DNA of 6,475 bases from an uncultured Desulfobacterales bacterium (GCA_937925895.1 CALANC010000214.1:1-6475), one strand, 5' to 3'. Positions 1 through 5,215 are shown, numbered from the stretch's first letter. The notes: a model not told the origin generated them from the sequence alone. Numbers and translations are program-made.

Positions 1-231
1 CTGATGTGCAAAGAAGGTACGAGGCAGGAGAGATTTGATAATTTAACATTTTGGTTTTTCACACCATGCCAAAGTTTTAGCAAACACTGATCGGCTAACC
101 ATCGGAGTATCAATGAAATATGGGTAATAAAACTGGTTTTCGGTTCTCCTTGAGTTCGAGAAGCACTTCCGGCTGATCAGACCGGCGCTGTTGGGATCAA
201 ATCTAATGGTCATGATAAATACGATCCATAT

Positions 232-885
232 TTGCTCTTCGATATTTCCCAAGATGAAAACGGAACTGACTTGGCAACCGCAAGAGTCCCTCTTCAACGG
301 CATTTATCCCTTGTTTTAGACAATTCACCCTTACCTAAAGGCTCAGATGTTTCAACTTACGGTTACCCATTAACTGACCATCAGCTTATTCAAAACGGGC
401 ACATCGATTTTCTCCTAAATCCTCGGTATTTGCAGGGCTATATCACCAGAGTCTTTTGCTTTTCGCATTCAGAGTTTGGTGAGGTATTGTCCTACGAATT
501 TGACATGCCGCCCCCCGCGGGATTGAGCGGTGCCCCATTGATCAAACTACGTACTCACCAGGTCGTTGGTGTAGTATATGGAAGTAACGATGTGGGTAGC
601 ATTGACCATTTTGCATCTGTAAATCCTGAGACAGGTTATGTGGAACCGGAGGTTCAACGTATCGTGTCCTTTGGCTTAGCTCACCACACTGAAGTTATCT
701 GGAGTCTAAGGGGTGTTGCTACAGAACACCAACCCCTAATCGAATACTTGGAAGGATTGAAAAGGGCACGACCGGCAAGGCCAATTAAACGACGAATAAA
801 GCCACGCGGCCGATTAGCGGCGTTAGCGGAGAATATCAACGGAAACCATAAAGAAATTGATCACGGGCCGGAAGGGGACTCCTAA
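232..885 (+). CDS. Trypsin-like serine protease, N-terminal half missing (probable pseudogene)
   Basis: Two of the three expected landmarks of a chymotrypsin-fold (Trypsin_2-like) protease are visible. A D-L-A-T-A-R-V segment near residues 13-19 matches the strand carrying the catalytic Asp (D13). P-P-A-G-L-S-G-A-P-L-I at residues 94-104 matches the GxSGxP loop, with S99 (AGC at 526) as the probable nucleophile. A glycine/valine-rich strand (VVGVVYG) follows, as in this fold. The tail (about residues 176-196) is rich in Arg and Lys. The frame is open upstream from 154, after a TGA at 151-153, and the extra residues also look protease-like. That stretch has no ATG or GTG. The only usable start, TTG at 232, has no ribosome binding site. 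The N-terminal barrel with the catalytic His is not in this frame, and frames 1 and 2 between 40 and 160 hold only scattered candidate pieces. I infer a decayed gene; the product is probably inactive. Stand-alone, with no obvious partner. Confidence 0.6.
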   Translation: MLFDISQDENGTDLATARVPLQRHLSLVLDNSPLPKGSDVSTYGYPLTDHQLIQNGHIDFLLNPRYLQGYITRVFCFSHSEFGEVLSYEFDMPPPAGLSGAPLIKLRTHQVVGVVYGSNDVGSIDHFASVNPETGYVEPEVQRIVSFGLAHHTEVIWSLRGVATEHQPLIEYLEGLKRARPARPIKRRIKPRGRLAALAENINGNHKEIDHGPEGDS

Positions 886-1281
886 CAGTAGTTGGAAAGA
901 TATGCTCTCGTATAATAATGCTGCGTGGCTTTGTACTGAATGCAGCGAACTGCTCGGGAAGAGAACAGCCTCTCACACAGCATCACCCGTTCCAAGCAAT
1001 CATTCATGCACGGCAATTCTTATCCGGGATTGTGCCAGAATGTCTTTATGGTTTTGGGCCGCATTGGCACCTCCTTCAGGAGAACTATTGATATACGTGC
1101 ACTCAGGCAGCCACAGGGTATAATATGAAGGCATAAAGCGCAGCGGAAAGGAAAACAACGCCTTTGCGGTGCAAACGCTATGCGTTTATTCCTTAACCTA
1201 ACTGGAATATGGGGTTCAGAGGTTCTAAACAGCATACCATCGGTCATCAACACGCTTTAAAATCCTAATTGTCGTATAGGT
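886..1281. other. Intergenic region without a convincing gene
   Basis: Reading frames of 60-90 codons exist here on both strands. None has a ribosome binding site, a recognisable motif or a protein-like composition, so I read them as chance. The main structure is the imperfect inverted repeat at 1128-1194. Between it and the next gene I see no clear promoter or terminator. Confidence 0.5.
1128..1194. repeat. Long imperfect inverted repeat with nested hairpins
   Basis: The left arm, AAGGCATAAAGCGCAGCG (1128-1145), and the reverse complement of the right arm at 1176-1194, AAGGAATAAACGCATAGCG, match apart from one substitution and two single-base indels. Inside lie smaller stems: CGGAAAGG against CCTTTGCG with one mismatch, and a perfect AAACGC-TAT-GCGTTT hairpin at 1173-1187. 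No T-run follows, so it is not a standard terminator. It could be a folded recombination site, a REP-like element or a relic. The clear R-box pair expected of an integron attC site is not visible. Confidence 0.45.
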
Positions 1282-1548
1282 TTGGCCCGGTTGTTTCAAA
1301 ATCTTAGACTACTGCTACCCTTGCTCAGAGACTACCTGAAGGGCACCTACAGGGATGTATCAGCCAGATCGATTGTCATCTTCATACTCACCTTGGCCTA
1401 TATAATCAGCCCCATTGATCTGATCCCCGACTGGATTCTCGGCTTTGGCCAGATTGATGACATGGCTATTCTCGCTTTCGGCCTTCACCGTTTGGAAAAG
1501 GATCTTATGAAATACAAGAAGTGGAAAGATAAAATTAATCAGCTGTAA
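1282..1548 (+). CDS. DUF1232 (YkvA-type) small membrane protein
   Basis: An 88-residue protein carrying the DUF1232 signature: a hydrophobic segment at about residues 30-47 running into Y-I-I-S-P-I-D-L-I-P-D (40-50), then G-x-x-D-D (D59, D60) and a second weakly hydrophobic stretch. Family members are small membrane-associated proteins of unknown function, usually about 80-130 residues, so this looks complete. The N-terminus is amphipathic and Leu/Arg-rich, and the C-terminus (residues 72-85) is strongly basic. The start is TTG at 1282. An in-frame TAA lies at 1258-1260 and no ATG precedes the domain. TTG at 1291 is an alternative. The ribosome binding site is weak: only AGG just upstream. 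No promoter is obvious. A perfect hairpin overlaps the stop codon. The domain call is firm; the cellular role is unknown. Confidence 0.85.
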   Translation: MARLFQNLRLLLPLLRDYLKGTYRDVSARSIVIFILTLAYIISPIDLIPDWILGFGQIDDMAILAFGLHRLEKDLMKYKKWKDKINQL

Positions 1549-1563
1549 ACCGGCTTCCGGTTT
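1547..1563 (+). other. Perfect hairpin on the stop codon of the DUF1232 gene
   Basis: AAACCGG (1547-1553), loop CTT, CCGGTTT (1557-1563): a perfect 7-bp stem that begins inside the TAA stop. No T-run follows, so it is not a standard intrinsic terminator. It could stabilise the 3' end of the mRNA. A second, weaker inverted repeat follows at 1613-1641: TTGCAGATA against TATCTGTAA, with one G-T wobble. Confidence 0.4.
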
Positions 1564-1696
1564 CAGGATTGGTTCATGTACAATACCTGCAATTTTTGAA
1601 AAGACCAATTTATTGCAGATACCACAGCAGGATATCTGTAATTTAGATTCATCTGCGATTATTTGGAGAACCGTCAAGTCAAGTATATGTTTGTCT

Positions 1697-1756
1697 TTAC
1701 GTTGCTTTCCCCATATAATGCTCAATCTGTATTCCGTTCGCATTTGCTGTTGCCAT
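1697..1756 (-). pseudogene. 19-codon reading frame with strong ribosome binding site, possibly a decayed gene
   Basis: On the minus strand AAGGAGG (1768-1762) stands five bases before ATG (1756-1754). This opens a frame MATANANGIQIEHYMGKAT that ends at TAA (1699-1697). The initiation region is as good as any in the window, but the frame is very short and I recognise no family. The continuation to about 1570 is open in another frame, so a frameshifted longer gene is possible. It could also be a true leader peptide. The context GGAGGCAAA-ATGGC resembles the start of the interrupted gene at 2151. Confidence 0.3.
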
Positions 1757-1974
1757 TTTTGCCTCCTTATGTTGACTTGATAATTCATTGGACAGTACCA
1801 CTCATCCCCTGCCACTGTATACACAATTCATAAAATCCATCCCATACTCAAACCCACACCAAGGGCAAACAGTCCCAATATACCCGTCTCCTGCCAAAGT
1901 GCATTTTCACAATACACCGATCTTTAACAAATGGGTCCGAATTGACCCGAATGCTCCCAATCCATTTAGCCACT
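1757..1974. other. Stretch between the two short minus-strand frames, no gene seen
   Basis: A plus-strand frame of 78 codons (1788-2024) is open here. It is rich in Pro, His, Asn and Tyr, lacks a ribosome binding site and overlaps the interrupted minus-strand gene, so I read it as chance. No terminator is visible for the minus-strand transcript coming from 2177. Confidence 0.4.
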
Positions 1975-2151
1975 TTAACCAATGCTATTCTGATATGCTG
2001 CCTGAACCTGTTTCATTTTGGTGATATATTCAGCCTCTGTGAAAAATCCCTTTTCAATTAGCAGTTAGACGGCAGTTTCCACCTGTATTGTGTTTGCCAT
2101 TAATAATTCCTTGAAGCTGACGAGTTCATCGGGTTCGAGTCGCTGGGCCAT
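1975..2151 (-). pseudogene. Small 'MAQRLEPDEL' protein gene interrupted by an in-frame TAA
   Basis: Read from ATG at 2151 down to TAA at 1977-1975 this is a 58-codon gene with one internal stop. It starts MAQRLEPDELVSFKELLMAN, hits TAA at codon 29 (2067-2065), and continues in the same frame as LLIEKGFFTEAEYITKMKQ and on to the second stop. From memory, small uncharacterised Desulfobacterota proteins share this pattern, with Gln before LLIEKG. CAA to TAA would be one C-to-T change. The peptide is mainly helical, acidic and without membrane segments, so it is probably cytosolic. Start signals are excellent: GGAGG (2162-2158) six bases before ATG, and a near-consensus promoter just upstream (2184-2212). 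Both halves look protein-like, so the stop appears recent. Alternatives are a base-call error or a functional 28-residue peptide. Function unknown. Confidence 0.6.
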
Positions 2152-2183
2152 GGTTTGCCTCCGTTGAGGTTATTGATGCTGGC

Positions 2184-2212
2184 ATTATAATGGACGGATC
2201 TGAGGAGGTCAA
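2184..2212 (-). promoter_or_regulatory. Near-consensus sigma-70 promoter for the interrupted small gene
   Basis: On the minus strand TTGACC (2212-2207) is followed by a 17-base spacer and a perfect TATAAT (2189-2184). Transcription would start near 2177, about 26 bases before the ATG at 2151, with GGAGG in the leader. It is the best promoter in the window. Confidence 0.75.
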
Positions 2213-2301
2213 CGGAATCATTAGGCTGGCATCTGATAGATATCAGTCTAAACTGGTGTCAATCGGGAACTAAAATTGTACCAATTATCGGAAAATAAAT
2301 G

Positions 2302-2424
2302 TTGACATTCAATCTATATTAAATTAGTAGGGTATTGGTGCTTCGGAGAGCAGAGCTGATATATTTTGATTTGGTATTCAGCACCATTCGGGGTGGTCTT
2401 TCGAGGCCACCCCTTTTCTTTTTT
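2302..2424 (+). ncRNA. Candidate small RNA or structured leader ending in an intrinsic terminator
   Basis: A TTGACA hexamer (2302-2307) in AT-rich DNA precedes about 90 bases with no reading frame of note and a strong terminator (2390-2424). The -10 box is poor at standard spacing, so the promoter is only suggestive. The body can fold: TGGTGCT (2336-2342) pairs exactly with AGCACCA (2380-2386), enclosing 37 bases, immediately before the terminator stem. CACC (2382-2385) could instead pair with GGTG (2391-2394) inside the terminator, giving two exclusive folds. That is the layout of an attenuator or of an sRNA with a seed region. The next gene has its own promoter at 2486-2513, which favours an independent sRNA. 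It matches no riboswitch or sRNA family I can recall. The transcript probably starts near 2330. Confidence 0.45.
2390..2424 (+). terminator. Strong rho-independent terminator with TTCG tetraloop
   Basis: The stem GGGGTGGTCT pairs with AGGCCACCCC (10 bp, one G-T wobble) around a TTCG loop (2390-2413). TTTTCTTTTTT (2414-2424) follows directly. It ends the candidate small RNA. Confidence 0.9.
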
Positions 2425-2485
2425 CAGAATCTAAATATTGATCTCACAGAGGCTCCCCAGTGCCAACCCTTACCTAATTTTAGTC

Positions 2486-2513
2486 TTGCATGTAGAATGA
2501 GATCCATTATAGA
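2486..2513 (+). promoter_or_regulatory. Probable promoter of the KH-domain gene
   Basis: TTGCAT (2486-2491), a 16-base spacer and TATAGA (2508-2513) lie after the terminator at 2424. They predict a start near 2520 and a leader of roughly 37 bases before ATG 2557. The boxes are good but not consensus. Confidence 0.45.
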
Positions 2514-2556
2514 TTGATCCTTAGCATTCAATCGGGAACGAACTGGGGGGATTGGG

Positions 2557-2787
2557 ATGAAGGATCTGATCAAGGAAATCGTACAGGCGCTTGTAGACCA
2601 ACCGGATCAGGTATCGGTTGCTGAAATTGTTGGCGAGAACACCAATGTATTGGAAATTAAAGTCGCTAAATCGGACATGGGCAAGGTCATTGGCAAGAAA
2701 GGCCGAAATGCACAGGCAATTAGAACTATCATGAGTGCAGCAGCCGGGAAGACTCGGAGAAGGTATGTTCTGGAGATCTTGGAGTGA
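2557..2787 (+). CDS. khpA: KH-domain RNA-binding protein, KhpA (YlqC/UPF0109) family
   Basis: A 76-residue protein, the usual length for KhpA. It has the conserved start MKDLIKEIVQALVDQPDQV and the single KH signature V-I-G-K-K-G-R-N-A-Q-A-I-R-T-I at about residues 44-58. The RNA-contacting GxxG loop is G46-K-K-G49. The end, R-R-Y-V-L-E-I-L-E, is also typical. Family members are small cytosolic RNA-binding proteins; in Gram-positive bacteria KhpA pairs with KhpB/Jag and affects cell-envelope growth. The ATG at 2557 is preceded by a G-rich run (2545-2550), a mediocre ribosome binding site. This family often lies between rpsP and rimM. Neither is here, so this is a relocated or second copy with its own promoter. 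A 12-bp tandem duplication spans the stop codon. The family call is firm; a role specific to this copy is not known. Confidence 0.93.
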   Translation: MKDLIKEIVQALVDQPDQVSVAEIVGENTNVLEIKVAKSDMGKVIGKKGRNAQAIRTIMSAAAGKTRRRYVLEILE

Positions 2788-2801
2788 GACTTGGAGTGAG
2801 A
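2778..2801 (+). repeat. Perfect 12-bp tandem duplication across the khpA stop codon
   Basis: CTTGGAGTGAGA occurs twice back to back (2778-2789 and 2790-2801). The first copy contains the last codons and TGA stop of the KH gene. The second places a GGAG seven bases before ATG 2804. This looks like a slippage duplication. Confidence 0.85.
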
Positions 2802-2803
2802 GC

Positions 2804-2905
2804 ATGAACAAGGTAATCTGTTCAGGCTGGGGGCAAACTTGCCCTCTGGGCCATCTCTCCCCAAGCCATAGAAAACCATGCATGCTTATCTGTTTCTCAG
2901 GGTGA
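2804..2905 (+). CDS. Possible 33-residue Cys-containing micro-ORF
   Basis: The frame opens at ATG 2804 with GGAG (2793-2796) at good spacing, 16 bases after the khpA stop, and ends at TGA 2903-2905. It begins MNKVICSGWGQTCPLGH and holds four Cys (6, 13, 26, 30) and two His (17, 22), a pattern that could bind metal. I recognise no family, and such a short frame may be chance. If real, it would be co-transcribed with khpA. From here to 3080 I see no other gene. TTGCAT (2958-2963) and TATTAT (2982-2987), 18 bases apart, are a weak promoter candidate for the next gene. Confidence 0.25.
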   Translation: MNKVICSGWGQTCPLGHLSPSHRKPCMLICFSG

Positions 2906-3080
2906 ATGTGGACTTGCTTATCCGACTATTGATTGGATTGTATCCGGGCAACATTAGTTGCATTTCGGTAGCCACAAATATTATTATTGCTATCTACCGA
3001 TTTGGTTAATATGCTTAGGTAAATTTAAAAAAAACTATCACCGATCCATTCCCCAAAACCCACATCCAAAGGAGGCCACT

Positions 3081-4160
3081 ATGTCAAACGTTCATGAAAA
3101 ACTTCGTGAAAGGCTGGACATGTTTCCACAAGGGTTTCCAAAAACGAAAAGTGGTGTCGAATTGAAGATCTTGGAAAACCTCTTTTCCGCTGAAGAAGCC
3201 CAGATTGCTCTGGCCTTGCGCCCCTTCCCAGAGCCTGTTTCAACAATAGCTGAGAGGGTTGGAGCTGATCAAAAAGAATTAGGAGAGACCTTATACGACA
3301 TGTCAAAGCGAGGGCTTATACTGCGATTTAAGGAATCAGAGGAGGTAGTGTACTATTTCTTGGCCCCTTGGATGATTGGCGTTTGGGAATTTCAAGTAAA
3401 CCGATTAACGCAAGATAATATCAAATTGTACGAACAGTACTATGAAGAAGGCATGGTACCTCTAAACAAATCCAAGAATGTGGCTGGATTTCGAGTTATC
3501 CCGATACAAAAAGAGATACAGGATAACACAGAGATACAACCGTTTGAAAAAGTATCTGAGATTATAGAGTCACAAACCCGTTTTGCAGTGGCTGAGTGTA
3601 TCTGTCGAAAGGAAGCCCAAATGGTGGGCAAGAGTTGCGATAAACTGTTAGAGTCGTGTATGAGTTTTGGATTTGCAGCTGACTATTACATCGAGAACCA
3701 GCTTGGCAGGGAAATTTCAAAAGAAGAGGCTAAGGAAATCCTCTTAAAAGCTGAAGAGGATGGTCTGGTTCACTTTTCATCAAACCACGCAGACGGCAAA
3801 ATATTCATGTGCAATTGCTGTGGCTGCTGTTGTAAGGCTTTAGCGAATATTACAAAATATGATAATCCCGGAGTCATAGCCAGCTCCAACTATTTTGCCT
3901 CCGTGAATGCTAATACCTGCGATGGATGTGAAGCTTGTACCGAACGCTGTCAGGTGGATGCTATTCAAATCGAAGATGATATTGCGATTATCAGTCCGGC
4001 AAATTGCATAGGATGTGGGCTTTGCGTGTCCACATGTCCGACAGAATCTATATCAATGATTCACAAAGGCCCAGATTCCCTATCTCACATATTTGCAAAT
4101 GATAATGAGCTAACCCAAGCAAGGGCAAAGGATACCAACAAAACGTTCCCTTTTGAATAG
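3081..4160 (+). CDS. Winged-helix-like 4Fe-4S polyferredoxin protein
   Basis: A 359-residue cytosolic protein without signal peptide or membrane helix. Residues about 25-95 read as a winged-helix-like region (helices up to Y-D-M-S-K-R-G-L-I, then a strand). The middle has C173-x-C175, C186 and C193. Next is a dense C-N-C-C-G-C-C-C cluster (C244, 246, 247, 249-251). Two classic ferredoxin motifs follow: C280xxC283xxC286xxxC290 and C309xxC312xxC315xxxC319-P, predicting two 4Fe-4S clusters. The C-terminus ends K-T-F-P-F-E. I recall similar 4Fe-4S proteins in Desulfobacterota, with no established function. Electron transfer or redox-dependent regulation are both possible. The start is ATG 3081: AAAGGAGG (3068-3075) lies five bases upstream. 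The frame is open back to 2958 (TTG), but that extension lacks a ribosome binding site. No partner oxidoreductase is adjacent and no good terminator follows. Confidence 0.85.
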   Translation: MSNVHEKLRERLDMFPQGFPKTKSGVELKILENLFSAEEAQIALALRPFPEPVSTIAERVGADQKELGETLYDMSKRGLILRFKESEEVVYYFLAPWMIGVWEFQVNRLTQDNIKLYEQYYEEGMVPLNKSKNVAGFRVIPIQKEIQDNTEIQPFEKVSEIIESQTRFAVAECICRKEAQMVGKSCDKLLESCMSFGFAADYYIENQLGREISKEEAKEILLKAEEDGLVHFSSNHADGKIFMCNCCGCCCKALANITKYDNPGVIASSNYFASVNANTCDGCEACTERCQVDAIQIEDDIAIISPANCIGCGLCVSTCPTESISMIHKGPDSLSHIFANDNELTQARAKDTNKTFPFE

Positions 4161-4565
4161 CGAACGCAAAAAATAGCCCTAATAAACACGGTGTGCCTGC
4201 CGGGGCAAAAATTAGCGTCTGCTGGTTACCTATTGGCCCCTTTAAAGGGTGAAATGGATTAGGTGGCCCTTAAAGGTGTGGGTGGCTTGATTCGGGAGTA
4301 TGGGAAAATGATCCGGCCCTACCCTGGCAAGCATGACGTGAATTTTTCAATTTCAATGGGTGCTGGAGATACGTTGAAATAATGCTATGGGCAGTTCCGG
4401 GGAATCCGGAAGTCTGGGCTTGATTTGCCCGGTGAAATGTGGAATGTAAGGGTACGAAAGACTTACACAAACTTGGCAAATGACAGATTGGAGTTGAGAT
4501 TTTAATTGGCGTAATAACAGACGGTTAGAAGAAATTATGTTTCGAGGGCTTTCAAGTGTACTAAT
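4161..4565. other. Non-coding region with small palindromes
   Basis: No convincing gene. It holds a perfect palindrome CCCTTTAAAGGG (4238-4249) and a shortened near-copy of its surroundings 30 bases on (4235-4251 against 4265-4278). It also holds an inverted repeat TTCCGG-GGAAT-CCGGAA (4395-4411). A 39-codon frame (4263-4382) contains protein-like G-G-L-I-R-E-Y-G-K-M-I-R-P-Y-P-G-K-H-D, but has no start signals and could be a relic or chance. No standard terminator is seen after the Fe-S gene. Confidence 0.4.
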
Positions 4566-4754
4566 TCAGCCACTTACTGAAACCCTTTTGCTTTCATATG
4601 CGACGATATGCATTTTTCGTACAGGATTTGGTACAACTTTGCCGCCGCCGGCTAAGGCATCTTCCAACCCCGCCCTGCCCTGTCCTGGAATCCAGTGACC
4701 GTAAACGTCCATGGTGATCGCAATCGATGAATGGCCGAGCTGTTTCTGTTTTTT
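4566..4754 (-). pseudogene. C-terminal fragment of a tyrosine recombinase (phage-type integrase)
   Basis: Read on the minus strand, a frame opens after TGA (4757-4755) and ends at TGA (4568-4566). It encodes KKQKQLGHSSIAITMDVYGH, then WIPGQGRAGLEDAL and a degenerate tail. This is the final catalytic segment of tyrosine recombinases: L-G-H supplies the H/W residue, and the Tyr in V-Y-G-H is the DNA-cleaving nucleophile. The R-H-R part of the catalytic core and the DNA-binding N-terminus are absent. Upstream, after a run of seven A and the in-frame stop, no frame resembles an integrase. A full enzyme would be about 300-400 residues; only 62 codons remain. It marks a former mobile element (phage, island or integrative element). 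Inactive by inspection. It points towards the same end of the window as the tautomerase gene, and its stop lies 288 bases beyond the tautomerase stop. Confidence 0.8.
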
Positions 4755-4786
4755 TCAATTGCCCTGTTGGGCCGGTATGATTGGCT

Positions 4787-4822
4787 CTAAAATAAAGGCA
4801 GAACCAATGATGATCCTGCCTT
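4787..4822 (-). terminator. Probable intrinsic terminator of the tautomerase gene
   Basis: On the minus strand AAGGCAGGA (4822-4814) pairs with TTCTGCCTT (4803-4795) in a 9-bp stem with one G-T wobble and a 10-base loop. TATTTTAG (4794-4787) follows. It begins about 30 bases after the tautomerase stop codon. Confidence 0.6.
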
Positions 4823-4853
4823 ATATGGTCAACTTTGAATAAAACGTATTGAC

Positions 4854-5090
4854 CTAAGTCTGCCCATCGATAACTGCTTGTAGAATTTCGGGCGTTACCG
4901 CATTCCCCCCAATCCCCCAATGATCAAATTCCACTTCTTCAAGCACGCACCATGTATAAGCTAAAAGACTATCTTTTGGCTTTGGGCTTGCCTCAATTTC
5001 CGCTACAGTTTCAGATACTCTTTTAATCATTTCGTCTTTCTTCTCTTTTGACAGAGTGCCTTTTAAAACCTTGATATTGATAAATGGCAT
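4854..5090 (-). CDS. Tautomerase-superfamily protein (4-oxalocrotonate tautomerase-like)
   Basis: A 78-residue protein starting M-P-F-I-N-I-K-V-L-K-G. Pro immediately after the initiator Met is the hallmark catalytic base of the tautomerase superfamily, exposed when Met is removed. The K-K-D-E-M-I-K-R-V-S-E-T-V helix (about 17-29) and the H-W-G-I-G-G turn (57-62) also match 4-oxalocrotonate tautomerase. It differs from the classic enzyme: position 11 after Pro-1 is Thr instead of Arg, and no Arg is seen at the Arg-39 equivalent. The segment before H-W-G-I-G-G is a few residues longer. So the fold is likely but the substrate is unknown; aromatic catabolism should not be assumed. Cytosolic, probably oligomeric as in the family. 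The start is secure: AAAGGAGG (5105-5098) lies seven bases before ATG 5090. It is a single-gene unit with a terminator at 4822-4787. I saw no clear promoter. Confidence 0.88.
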   Translation of the reverse strand: MPFINIKVLKGTLSKEKKDEMIKRVSETVAEIEASPKPKDSLLAYTWCVLEEVEFDHWGIGGNAVTPEILQAVIDGQT

Positions 5091-5173
5091 GATAGAACCT
5101 CCTTTCGGAACATTGGATAAATATTGGAATTAAAAATGGTTATTCCCTAATTTAATTTGCAAAACTCCGAAAA

Positions 5174-5215
5174 TATTGCCCCCGATGCAAGTATAAACTC
5201 CTTGGGGGGGCAATA
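5174..5215. repeat. Perfect 10-bp inverted repeat upstream of the tautomerase gene
   Basis: TATTGCCCCC (5174-5183) and GGGGGCAATA (5206-5215) are exact reverse complements, 22 bases apart. On the minus strand the stem is followed by TTTTCGG, so it could be a weak terminator for transcripts from the membrane gene at 5714. It could equally be an operator for the tautomerase gene, whose start is 84 bases away. Confidence 0.55.

Noticed and set aside
857..1128. Two overlapping plus-strand frames of 62-88 codons
   Set aside because: No ribosome binding site, no motif, overlap with each other and with the protease end; composition looks like random translation.
1360..1824. A 154-codon minus-strand frame
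   Set aside because: It runs antisense through the clear DUF1232 gene and lacks family features; it is a shadow, though its upstream part may include frames of a decayed gene.
2131..2140. GGTTCGAGTC resembling a tRNA T-loop
   Set aside because: No acceptor, D or anticodon arm fits around it; it is part of the coding sequence for the Arg-Leu-Glu-Pro of the interrupted gene.
2121..2271. Plus-strand open stretch ending at TAA 2269-2271, with a protein-like piece around 2190-2260
   Set aside because: It lies opposite the promoter and 5' end of the minus-strand small gene and has no ribosome binding site; the simplest reading is chance.
2260..2539. CAATCGGGAAC present at 2260-2270 and 2529-2539, flanking the candidate small RNA
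   Set aside because: An 11-base direct repeat is expected a few times by chance in a window of this size; no other sign of an element boundary.
2521..2883. Minus-strand frames of 90-120 codons opposite the KH gene
   Set aside because: Antisense to a confident KH-domain gene and without start signals.
2958..3080. An N-terminal extension of 41 residues for the Fe-S protein from TTG 2958
   Set aside because: The strong AAAGGAGG directly before ATG 3081 decides the start; the extension is rich in Tyr and His and reads as untranslated leader.
4594..4920. A 108-codon minus-strand frame across the recombinase fragment and tautomerase end
   Set aside because: The recombinase motifs are in another frame and the tautomerase overlaps it; no ribosome binding site.
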